Source: an uncultured Muribaculaceae bacterium (lineage in GTDB: Bacteria; Bacteroidota; Bacteroidia; Bacteroidales; Muribaculaceae). From it: a stretch of DNA of 64,000 nucleotides. The stretch is from NCBI GenBank assembly GCA_910578075.1, contig CAJTPK010000013.1:1-64000 (forward strand). Direction: 5' to 3'. The notes under the pieces are model-generated. The model worked only from the letters and a program-made list of their open reading frames with translations. It searched no databases and was not told the DNA's origin. Shown here in pieces: positions 37,886-45,717 of the stretch. The position numbers and the translations under genes are program-made. Positions within the stretch are counted from its first letter, which is position 1; the number at the start of each line of letters is the position of its first letter.

Positions 37886-38227
37886 ATGAAAACCAGAAGC
37901 GCCGTTTGGCAGATAGAGAAAGAGATGGAATGGGAAACAGTTGGCGAAGGTGTGCGCCGCCAGATAATGGCTTACGACGGACAGCTGATGCTCGTGAAAG
38001 TGCATTTTGACAAAGGGGCGATAGGCACGATGCATGAGCACTACCACAGCCAGGCAACATATGTTGTAAGCGGAAAATTCGAGCTCACCATCGGTGATGA
38101 GAAACGCATCATCGAAGCCGGCGACGGATATTATGTAGCTCCCGATGTGCTCCACGGATGCGTATGCCTCGAACCGGGAATCCTTATCGATACTTTCTCA
38201 CCAATGCGCCAAGACTTCTTGAAATGA
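37886..38227 (+). CDS. kdgF: KdgF, cupin catalysing uronate linearisation
   Basis: A 113-residue single-domain cupin. The metal site is visible in MHEHYHSQ and VLHG. Near the C-terminus IDTFSPMRQDF holds Asp102 and Arg108, the residues reported as catalytic in KdgF. KdgF turns 4,5-unsaturated monouronates from alginate or pectin into the linear ketone, joining lyase action to sugar-acid catabolism. It has no signal peptide, so it is cytosolic. The operon position between PL17 and the transporter strongly supports this call. Confidence 0.93.
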   Translation: MKTRSAVWQIEKEMEWETVGEGVRRQIMAYDGQLMLVKVHFDKGAIGTMHEHYHSQATYVVSGKFELTIGDEKRIIEAGDGYYVAPDVLHGCVCLEPGILIDTFSPMRQDFLK

Positions 38228-39696
38228 AAATCAAAGGAATGAGATGGGTGATCATCAGCCTCATTATGATGATCACCATTATAAACTACCTCGACCGCGG
38301 CACCCTCAATTACATGTGGGTGGCTAATGTCGACTACGAATTGCAGCCGACCGCCGGGAGTGCGAATGGCGACAACAGCGCAGTTCTCCTCCCCGACGGG
38401 AGCTACAGACTCATCAACAGCCGCGGAGAGGAATCCGAAGTTTCCGCAGCAAGAGTCAAGATTAAAGAGAAAGATGGCCACACCTATGCGAGTGTGCAGG
38501 AGGGAATGGCCGTTGACCTCGGTCTGGTGAATCCGGAAGATCCCGATGCCACCCAGAAAGCCAAGGATCTGCTCGGCACAATCACCATATTCTTCATGAT
38601 AGCCTACGGCATAAGCCAGATGGTGTCCGGCAAGATATATGACAAGATAGGTTGCCGCCGAGGCTTCTTCTGGAGCGCACTGGTATGGGGTGTGGCAGAC
38701 GCACTCACCTCTCTTTCCAAGGGACTCGCTTCCCTGACCATTTTCCGTGTGATGCTTGGTCTGGGAGAGGCTGGTCCGTGGCCCGGAACCACCAAGAGCA
38801 ACGCCATCTGGTTTCCCCAGAAAGAACGTGCCCTTGCCCAGGGTCTCTTCGGAGCCGCCGCGTCTGTGGGCAGTGTGCTGGCACCGATCGTGATCCTTAT
38901 GCTTTTCCTTGCATTCGGATGGAAATGGACATTTGTCATCGTCGGTGGTCTCGGTGTAGTATGGGTCGTGCTCTGGCTTTTCATCAACAAAGCGGATCCG
39001 GAGGATCATCCTTGGGTGACTGAAGAGGAGAAAAACCATATTCTTGAGGGACGATGCAATCCGGTTGCGTGTCCCGCACCTGATGAGAAGGGGAAATCAT
39101 GGGGCGAACTTCTCCGTCAGCGCAAAAACTGGTCGGTGATCCTGGGACGCTTCTTCCTTGATCCCATCTGGTGGATGTTCGTGACATTCCTCCCCCTCTA
39201 CCTTACCGATGTATTCAACCTCAACATCAAGGAGGTGGCGTTCTCGGCATGGGTGCCATACGCAGGCGCGGCAGTAGGATCGATTGCAGGCGGCTGGTTC
39301 TCCGGCTGGTTGATTTCGAAAGGACGGTCTGTCAACTTCGCCAGAAAATGCGCCATGCTGGTGGGTGGCGGCATAATCCTCCCCGCCATAATCGGAAGCG
39401 TGATGGCTCAGACAGTGATGATGGCTGTAATCTGCATGGCATTCGTGCTGGCTGGATTCCAGTTCTTCATAACCAACCTCCAGACAATCCCCAGCGACCT
39501 CCACAGTGGCAAATCAGTCGGTTCACTGGCAGGTCTCGGCGGAGCGGCGGCTGTGCTTGGAACAATCCTCGCAATCTTCTTCTCCGACATGATCTCGAGC
39601 TGGACACTCCTATTCGGACTCCTCGCAGCCTTGGTTCCTCTCTCCTGGCTGTCGATCTTCCTTACAGTAGGCAAAATCGAGAAAATCAAAAATTAA
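38224..39696 (+). CDS. MFS hexuronate-type transporter with periplasmic insertion
   Basis: A 490-residue ACS/ExuT-like major facilitator. The ATG at 38224 overlaps the kdgF stop (ATGA). TM1 ends in INYLDRGTLNY. TM2 then begins only near residue 113, after about 60 extra polar residues (about 37-97, DGSYRLINSRGEESE region) that this family normally lacks. Family motifs GKIYDKIGCRRGFFW and EAGPWPGTTKSNAIWFP follow. It should carry the lyase products (DEH or unsaturated uronates) across the inner membrane. Confidence 0.9.
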   Translation: MKIKGMRWVIISLIMMITIINYLDRGTLNYMWVANVDYELQPTAGSANGDNSAVLLPDGSYRLINSRGEESEVSAARVKIKEKDGHTYASVQEGMAVDLGLVNPEDPDATQKAKDLLGTITIFFMIAYGISQMVSGKIYDKIGCRRGFFWSALVWGVADALTSLSKGLASLTIFRVMLGLGEAGPWPGTTKSNAIWFPQKERALAQGLFGAAASVGSVLAPIVILMLFLAFGWKWTFVIVGGLGVVWVVLWLFINKADPEDHPWVTEEEKNHILEGRCNPVACPAPDEKGKSWGELLRQRKNWSVILGRFFLDPIWWMFVTFLPLYLTDVFNLNIKEVAFSAWVPYAGAAVGSIAGGWFSGWLISKGRSVNFARKCAMLVGGGIILPAIIGSVMAQTVMMAVICMAFVLAGFQFFITNLQTIPSDLHSGKSVGSLAGLGGAAAVLGTILAIFFSDMISSWTLLFGLLAALVPLSWLSIFLTVGKIEKIKN

Positions 39697-39731
39697 TATA
39701 GATTAGATAAACCTTTTTTAAACCAAACAAA

Positions 39732-40484
39732 ATGAAACTTACTGATAAAGTAGCTATCGTTACCGGCGGCTCACGCGATATAGGCCGCGCCGTATGTATC
39801 AAACTCGCACAGGAAGGTGCAAAAGTAGTTGTAAACTATTTCCATAACAAGGCTGAGGCTGACGAGACACTTCGTCTCATCGAGGAGGCAGGCGGCACAG
39901 CTATCGCAGTGCAGGGCGACATGACCAAAGGTGATGATGTCAAGAAACTCTTTGACGAGTGCTCCAAAGCATTCGGTGACAACCTCGATATCCTCGTGAA
40001 TGTAGCGGGCGGCATCATCGGCAGAAAGAAAATCACCGAGCAGGATGAGGAATGGTATGACACCCTCATGAATGTCAACATGAAATCCGTATGGTATTGC
40101 ACACGTGCGGCAGTGCCCCACATGAAAGCCGGTGCTTCCATCGTGAACTTCTCATCGCTCGCAGCGCGCGATGGCGGCGGCGCAGGCGCATCACTCTACG
40201 CAACTTCAAAGGCTGCTGTTTCCTGCTTCACCCGCTCAATGGCAAAGGAACTTGGTCCTGACGGCATCCGCGTAAACGCGATCTGCCCCGGAACAATCGC
40301 AACTTCCTTCCATGACAGATTCAACACTCCCGAAAACCGCGAACGCGCCAAAGCCGGATATCCTCTCCGTCGTGAGGGAACAGCCGAGGAATGCGCTGAT
40401 CTCGTGGCATATCTTGCATCAGACGAATCGTCATACCTCACCGGAACAAACATCGACATCAACGGTGGTTGCTTCTTCTCTTAA
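39732..40484 (+). CDS. SDR oxidoreductase, likely DEH reductase
   Basis: A 250-residue short-chain dehydrogenase: cofactor loop VTGGSRDIGRAV, NVAGG, catalytic Ser in VNFSSLA and Tyr-x-x-x-Lys in LYATSKAA, ending in the usual DINGGCFF. In alginate pathways such an enzyme (DehR/A1-R type) reduces DEH to 2-keto-3-deoxygluconate using NAD(P)H. The gene lies between the uronate transporter and further alginate genes and upstream of KDG kinase, so that role is favoured. The fold alone would also fit FabG-like reductases. Confidence 0.88.
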   Translation: MKLTDKVAIVTGGSRDIGRAVCIKLAQEGAKVVVNYFHNKAEADETLRLIEEAGGTAIAVQGDMTKGDDVKKLFDECSKAFGDNLDILVNVAGGIIGRKKITEQDEEWYDTLMNVNMKSVWYCTRAAVPHMKAGASIVNFSSLAARDGGGAGASLYATSKAAVSCFTRSMAKELGPDGIRVNAICPGTIATSFHDRFNTPENRERAKAGYPLRREGTAEECADLVAYLASDESSYLTGTNIDINGGCFFS

Positions 40485-40498
40485 GAATCCTTATGACC

Positions 40499-42376
40499 AT
40501 GAAACTTAGAACGATACTGAACGCCGTGGTGGGATGCAGCCTTATAGCTGCATCTGCCACCGCCGGCGCCCAGACACAGAGGGTGCCCTCAAACCGTTAT
40601 GGCATGAAGATGCAGCAGAATGCCGACGGCTCTTATTCTCTGCTTCAGCAAAGCAAATATGACAGACTACTTCCGGTGGACGTAAGCAAACTCCCCGGAG
40701 TGCACGATCTCTATACCTATACTCCCGACCGACTTAAGTCAAGAGACTACAAAGGAGTGCGTTCGGAAGATATCATCTTCAAAAAAACTCCCGATTATGA
40801 GTTGAAAATCACTGTGGATTTTTCCGATGACACAGCCAACCCCTCGCCTTTCATGATTTATATTCACGGAGGAGGATGGGCACGCGGTGACAACAGCTCA
40901 TCAAAGACCCTCTCACAATATATGGCAAAACAGCACGGTGTAACGGGTGTACGCGTGGAATATGCCATGGCGGGACAACCCGGTGTGACAGTCGAGACGT
41001 CCGTGCAGGATGTGCTTGATGCTTTGAAATACGTGCGTGATCATGCCAAAGAACTGAATATAGATCCCGACAGATTCGGATTCCTCGGAACATCTGCCGG
41101 CAGCCATCTCGCCGCAGTAGCCGCGATGAAGACTCCGGGGACAAAAGCTCTTGTAGGATACTCCGGCATCTACGACCTGACACGCGCAGTCATTGTGCAG
41201 CGCACCCGCGACAATGACCGCATCGCTTATTTCAAAGACCGCGATGACAAGGTGCTTCGCCAGAATTCAGGTCAATTCCTGATTCCCAAGAAAAATATTC
41301 CTCCGACAATGCTTGTGTGCGGCACATGCGATGTCACCGTAGAATATGACCAGAGCACAGAGTTCGCAAAGGCTCTCCGCAGCAAAGGCGGTGAGGTCAA
41401 GCTCGATGTCTATGAGAACTACGACCATAATCTTTCCAGCAAGACATCCGACAAGATGGAGGAGATTTTCTTCAACACAGTCGATTTCCTGAAAGATAAG
41501 CTTTCCGCAACTTACCGCCCCGCCGCTCCGGCAGCAAAGTCTGCGGCTGGCAAATCAAAACCGGCTTCAAAGGCAACAGCCAAAGCAGATACCAAATCTT
41601 CGATCATGACAACCTCCACCGCATCGGCGGTGGGGGAACTCATGGCGGCAGGGATAAACACCGAGGCTCCGGATTCGTCACGCAGCCACGCCGGTAAGCA
41701 TGTAGCACACATTGTCAAGACCTTCGATGACGAACTGATGAAGGATGTCTATTCTTTCCTTATCCATGCGACAATCGATGATGACCGAGGCAAAAAGAAT
41801 ATCACCGACCGCCAGCGCAACGAAGTGAAGACCGATGCCAAGAGCCCCGCCAATATGTGGGCCAAGGAGGGCGAGACTATGACTTTCCGCTGGAAGATGC
41901 GTCTGCCCGAAGGGATGAAGACAACGGAGCGTTTCACTCATATCCACCAGCTCAAGGGCATAGATAACAAACAGGGAACCGCAGAGGTAGGGAACCCGCT
42001 CCTCTCGCTCACATGCTATTCCACAAAGAAAGGGGGACAGGAGCTGAGAGTGCGCTATTACGACCGCACCGACGGTGACAACGCCCGCACTGTGGCGAAA
42101 GCCGACCTCTCCGCGCTGCTCGGCAAATGGGTGGAGATAGAAGAGACAGCCAAGTTCGATGCAAATGGCTCTTACTCCTTGAAGATAAAAGATGTGAAGA
42201 GCGGTAAGACAATACTTGAATTCTCCGATGACAATCTTGACATGTGGCGGACAGGGGCAAGAGGTCTACGCCCGAAATGGGGTATCTACCGCTATTTAGG
42301 CAAGAACCGCGAACTTGAAAACCAGCTTCGCGATGAAGAGCTCCGATTCGCGGATTTCGAAGTTATCAAACATTGA
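40499..42376 (+). CDS. alpha/beta-hydrolase fused to a jelly-roll polysaccharide-lyase-like domain
   Basis: A 625-residue secreted two-domain protein (signal MKLRTILNAVVGCSLIAASA). Residues 60-345 are an esterase-type hydrolase: oxyanion motif IHGGGW, nucleophile Ser199 in GTSAG, Asp278 (GTCDVTVEY) and His310 (NYDHN). An Ala/Lys-rich linker (340-375) joins a beta-jelly-roll (about 390-625) with DRQRNEV, THIHQLKG and KWGIYR. Those echo the R-x-E, Q-I-H and K-x-G-x-Y motifs of PL7/PL13/PL20-type lyases. It may deacetylate and cleave acetylated alginate; this is inference. Its last bases are followed by a homologous gene. Confidence 0.75.
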   Translation: MKLRTILNAVVGCSLIAASATAGAQTQRVPSNRYGMKMQQNADGSYSLLQQSKYDRLLPVDVSKLPGVHDLYTYTPDRLKSRDYKGVRSEDIIFKKTPDYELKITVDFSDDTANPSPFMIYIHGGGWARGDNSSSKTLSQYMAKQHGVTGVRVEYAMAGQPGVTVETSVQDVLDALKYVRDHAKELNIDPDRFGFLGTSAGSHLAAVAAMKTPGTKALVGYSGIYDLTRAVIVQRTRDNDRIAYFKDRDDKVLRQNSGQFLIPKKNIPPTMLVCGTCDVTVEYDQSTEFAKALRSKGGEVKLDVYENYDHNLSSKTSDKMEEIFFNTVDFLKDKLSATYRPAAPAAKSAAGKSKPASKATAKADTKSSIMTTSTASAVGELMAAGINTEAPDSSRSHAGKHVAHIVKTFDDELMKDVYSFLIHATIDDDRGKKNITDRQRNEVKTDAKSPANMWAKEGETMTFRWKMRLPEGMKTTERFTHIHQLKGIDNKQGTAEVGNPLLSLTCYSTKKGGQELRVRYYDRTDGDNARTVAKADLSALLGKWVEIEETAKFDANGSYSLKIKDVKSGKTILEFSDDNLDMWRTGARGLRPKWGIYRYLGKNRELENQLRDEELRFADFEVIKH

Positions 42377-42384
42377 GAAAACAT

Positions 42385-43389
42385 ATGCTGAAAGCATCCA
42401 TATTATCCCTCGCACTTGTCATTCCTGGATTTGCGGCTTCTTCCGCTGAAGAAAGGTATTCTCTGACAGCTGATGGTAAAACCGATACATATCTCCTGAT
42501 CTCAAAATCGGGATTTTATGCCGAGACTTCCGGAAACCAGACTCCTGATGATTTCATGGGGCACCCTGAATATCACCACATCTCGCAGATTTTTGACAAT
42601 ACGTTAGGTAAATATGCATTCGCTTTCGACATCCACATAGATCACAAAGAGGGTAACAACCTGATTACCGACGGCAACAAAGGCACGCTTACCGACCGCC
42701 AGCGCAACGAGATCAAATGTATGTCATCACGTCCCGCCACTGTGGCGGAAGACGGGGAGACAATCACTTACCGCTGGAAATTCATGCTTCCCCTGGGGAT
42801 GCAGACAACATCTGCCTTCTGCCATATTCACCAGATCAAGGGGATGGGAGACTCAGAAGCTGTGGCGCATCCGGTGTTCACACTCACCTGCCGCACAGCC
42901 GGCAACCGTCAGGTGCTTCAACTTATCAATGTGCCATATGAGGGTTCTGCCAATGTGACATTATCGCAAATCGACCTCCAGCCACTTTTAGGACGATGGA
43001 TCGAAGCCAAGGAGACTCTCACTGTTGGACACAAAGGCAAGTATACACTCACACTTACAGATGTCGAGACCGGACTGACAATGATGAAGGCAACCGAAAA
43101 CGATATAGAGATATGGCGTGATACCGATGACCGATCCACAATGCGTGGCAAGTGGGGAATATACAGATCATTAGGAGACAAGCTATCTTTGAAAGGGCAA
43201 CTCAGGTCAGAGCGGATTTTATTCGCAGACTTCGAGATAACAAAAGGGGATAATGGTTCATTGGTTCCTGTGATTCACGCCACAGAGCCGGACAACGGGG
43301 CAACCTACGATATATCGGGAAAGATTACAGATGGATATAATGCGGGTATAATGATCCGCAAAGGGAAAAAGATATTGAAACAACATTAA
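42385..43389 (+). CDS. secreted jelly-roll polysaccharide-lyase-like protein with C-terminal sorting-like tail
   Basis: A 334-residue secreted protein whose central domain (about 60-290) is clearly homologous to the C-terminal domain of the preceding gene: TDRQRNEI, CHIHQIKG and GKWGIYRSLG align. It is heparin-lyase-I/PL7-like in motif pattern. The last 30 residues (YDISGKITDGYNAG, IMIRKGKKILK) look like a type IX secretion-type C-terminal signal. The ATG at 42385 is chosen over an overlapping TTG at 42373. It is the second lyase-like copy of the operon. Substrate is inferred to be alginate or a related polyuronate. Confidence 0.75.
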   Translation: MLKASILSLALVIPGFAASSAEERYSLTADGKTDTYLLISKSGFYAETSGNQTPDDFMGHPEYHHISQIFDNTLGKYAFAFDIHIDHKEGNNLITDGNKGTLTDRQRNEIKCMSSRPATVAEDGETITYRWKFMLPLGMQTTSAFCHIHQIKGMGDSEAVAHPVFTLTCRTAGNRQVLQLINVPYEGSANVTLSQIDLQPLLGRWIEAKETLTVGHKGKYTLTLTDVETGLTMMKATENDIEIWRDTDDRSTMRGKWGIYRSLGDKLSLKGQLRSERILFADFEITKGDNGSLVPVIHATEPDNGATYDISGKITDGYNAGIMIRKGKKILKQH

Positions 43390-43402
43390 ACAATAGAAAA
43401 TT

Positions 43403-44530
43403 ATGAGAAAATTTACTACACTTATGGCAGCTTTCGCCGCCACAATCGCGGTCAACGCCGCAACCGTAACATGGGAAGGCAGCAACGTAACAGAAGTAAC
43501 AAATAATGAAAATATCGATGGCGTAACATTCAAAGTAAATGACAATATTTCATTTACCGTAGACAAGGGAACAGCATCGGATGATTGTATATTCCGTAAA
43601 AACTCCACTTATCCGGGATTAATTGTTTTGAGAGCCCATAGCACACTCACACTAAAAGCAGAGAACGCCTCGATAACAAGCGTCAAATTTGGCATTAACA
43701 CCACAATTGGCACAAGCACTTCTCCAAATTGGATAATGACAGCTGATGGAAATCAGTATAATGCAACCAATGACACATGGACAGGCGACAGTTCCGAAAT
43801 AGTTTTTACAGTAGGAAAGGTGACTCAAATTCTCAGTATGGAGATTGCATATTCTGTTGACGAAGGCGGCGAGACTCCGGATCCCACACCCGATGAATTC
43901 AAGACTGCCGAGTTGTTCTTCAACGAAAGCCAGGTTGCATCCGGTACTGACGCTCAGAATGTAAAACTTTCTAATAATGGTGTCGAAATAGATTTCACAT
44001 CAAATTCCGACAATGCCCAGGTTGACAAATCCAATGGCTTCTTTGGCACTTCCGAGTCTTACGAGACCTTACAATATCGGTATCGTGCAGGTGGGAAATC
44101 ATCAAATGGTATAAACTCTACAAACAAGGGCGTGATCACACTCCCTTGCGATGGCACTTTATACATATATGCTTTCAATAATCAAAGTGATGACCGAGAT
44201 CTTCAGATTATTCAGAATGATATTACAGTTTTCAGCCATACCTACTCTGCCTCCGAGGCTGTAAACGCAGATAACAATGCCTCGCGCAAGGTATACCCCG
44301 TGTATTCCGCAGAGCTAAAGAAAGGCACTGCATATTTCCTTTGGCCAACAAACCAGCTGATGCTTTTCGGCTTCAAGTTTGAGCCGGAAAAATCAATCAG
44401 CACGGTGGTGGAGGAAATAGAAATTACCGACATCAAGGATATGCCTGCCTACGACCTGATGGGACGTCGCGTATCTGACAACTATAAGGGTATTGTAATC
44501 CAGGGTGGTAAGAAATTTATACGTAAATAA
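43403..44530 (+). CDS. secreted beta-rich protein with C-terminal sorting-like tail
   Basis: A 375-residue exported protein (signal MRKFTTLMAAFAATIAVNA). Two beta-sandwich-like halves (about 20-150 and 165-335) are joined by a short acidic/Pro linker (GGETPDPTPDE). Both halves are Asn/Ser/Thr-rich with no catalytic motif recognised. The C-terminus YDLMGRRVSDNYKGIVIQGG-KK resembles the tail of its neighbour. It may be a carbohydrate-binding or adhesin-like accessory protein. It is 13 bases downstream of the jelly-roll gene and probably the last gene before a transcript break. Confidence 0.65.
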   Translation: MRKFTTLMAAFAATIAVNAATVTWEGSNVTEVTNNENIDGVTFKVNDNISFTVDKGTASDDCIFRKNSTYPGLIVLRAHSTLTLKAENASITSVKFGINTTIGTSTSPNWIMTADGNQYNATNDTWTGDSSEIVFTVGKVTQILSMEIAYSVDEGGETPDPTPDEFKTAELFFNESQVASGTDAQNVKLSNNGVEIDFTSNSDNAQVDKSNGFFGTSESYETLQYRYRAGGKSSNGINSTNKGVITLPCDGTLYIYAFNNQSDDRDLQIIQNDITVFSHTYSASEAVNADNNASRKVYPVYSAELKKGTAYFLWPTNQLMLFGFKFEPEKSISTVVEEIEITDIKDMPAYDLMGRRVSDNYKGIVIQGGKKFIRK

Positions 44531-44563
44531 GCATATCAACAGCCCTTCTCATAAATGAGTAGT

Positions 44564-44648
44564 GTTTTATTGCAATAAAACATACCATTGGTAAGTTTTA
44601 GATAATGACACGTATATAATAAAAGGTGGCAGTCTGACAACAGACTGC
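44564..44648 (+). terminator. two hairpins after the secreted-protein genes
   Basis: GTTTTATTGCAATAAAAC (44564-44581) is a perfect palindrome. GCAGTCTG (44629-44636) pairs with CAGACTGC (44641-44648) over a four-base loop. Neither has a U-tract, so termination is uncertain. They mark the only sizeable gap (160 bp) between the alginate operon and kdgK. Confidence 0.35.
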
Positions 44649-44690
44649 TGCCCAATGATTCCACCAAATAGAATACTATAAACTACGATT

Positions 44691-45713
44691 ATGGCAAAAA
44701 TAGTGACACTTGGCGAGATTATGCTTCGTCTCTCGCCGGAAGGTAACAAGAGATTCGTTCAGGTTGACAGTTTTGACGCTATATGGGGCGGTGGTGAGGC
44801 CAATGTGGCTGTAAGCTGCGCCAACTATGGTCTGGAGGCATGCTTCGTCAGCAAGCTCCCCAAGCACGAGATCGGTCAGGCTGCAGTAAATGCCCTTCGC
44901 CGATATGGCGTTGACACAAGCTTCATCGCCCGCGGAGGAGACCGTGTAGGTATTTATTATTGCGAGACAGGCGCCTCTATGCGTCCATCCAAGGTTATTT
45001 ACGACCGTGCCCATTCATCTATCGCTGAGGCAGATCCTGCTGATTTCGATTTCGATGAGATCATGAAAGGCGCATCTTGGTTCCACTGGAGCGGAATCAC
45101 TCCCGCCATTTCCGACAAAGCTGCTGAGCTTACAAAACTCGCATGCGAGGCTGCTAAAAGACATGGCGTAACAGTATCCGTCGACCTCAATTTCCGCAAA
45201 AAACTTTGGACCAAAGAGAAAGCCCAGAGCATCATGCGTCCGTTGATGCAATATGTAGACGTATGCATCGGTAACGAAGAGGATGCAGAGCTTTGTCTCG
45301 GATTCAAGCCGGATGCTGACGTTGAGGCTGGTGAGACTGGTGCTGAGGGATATAAAGGTATCTTCCGCGCAATGGCAAAGGAATTCGGTTTCCGCTACGT
45401 GGCTTCTACTCTGCGTGAATCATTCTCTGCCACTCACAACGGCTGGAAAGCCATGATATTCGACGGCAAGGAATTTTATGAGTCAAAACGCTACGACATC
45501 AATCCGATCGTAGACCGTGTAGGCGGTGGCGATTCTTTCTCCGGAGGTCTCATCTACGGACTTCTTACAAAACCGACCCAGGGCGAGGCTCTTGAGTTTG
45601 CTGTTGCTGCTTCTGCACTCAAGCAGACAATCAACGGGGATTTCAACCTCGTATCCGTAGAAGAGGTAGAGGCCCTCGCCGGTGGTTCTGCAAACGGACG
45701 TGTTCAACGATAA
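44691..45713 (+). CDS. kdgK: 2-keto-3-deoxygluconate kinase
   Basis: A 340-residue PfkB-family sugar kinase. GGGEANVAVSCANYG is the substrate-site signature, and GGGDSFSGGL near the C-terminus carries the catalytic Asp and anion hole. KDG kinases match this length and the N-terminal VTLGEIMLRLSP. It phosphorylates KDG to KDPG and so completes the alginate route from PL6/PL17 through KdgF and the SDR. The next enzyme, KDPG aldolase, is not in the window. The gene stops four bases before the GltD-like gene. Confidence 0.92.
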   Translation: MAKIVTLGEIMLRLSPEGNKRFVQVDSFDAIWGGGEANVAVSCANYGLEACFVSKLPKHEIGQAAVNALRRYGVDTSFIARGGDRVGIYYCETGASMRPSKVIYDRAHSSIAEADPADFDFDEIMKGASWFHWSGITPAISDKAAELTKLACEAAKRHGVTVSVDLNFRKKLWTKEKAQSIMRPLMQYVDVCIGNEEDAELCLGFKPDADVEAGETGAEGYKGIFRAMAKEFGFRYVASTLRESFSATHNGWKAMIFDGKEFYESKRYDINPIVDRVGGGDSFSGGLIYGLLTKPTQGEALEFAVAASALKQTINGDFNLVSVEEVEALAGGSANGRVQR

Positions 45714-45717
45714 TCAC

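Noticed and set aside
38131..39039. 302-codon minus-strand open frame
   Set aside because: Antisense of the transporter gene; His/Cys-rich composition and no start context.
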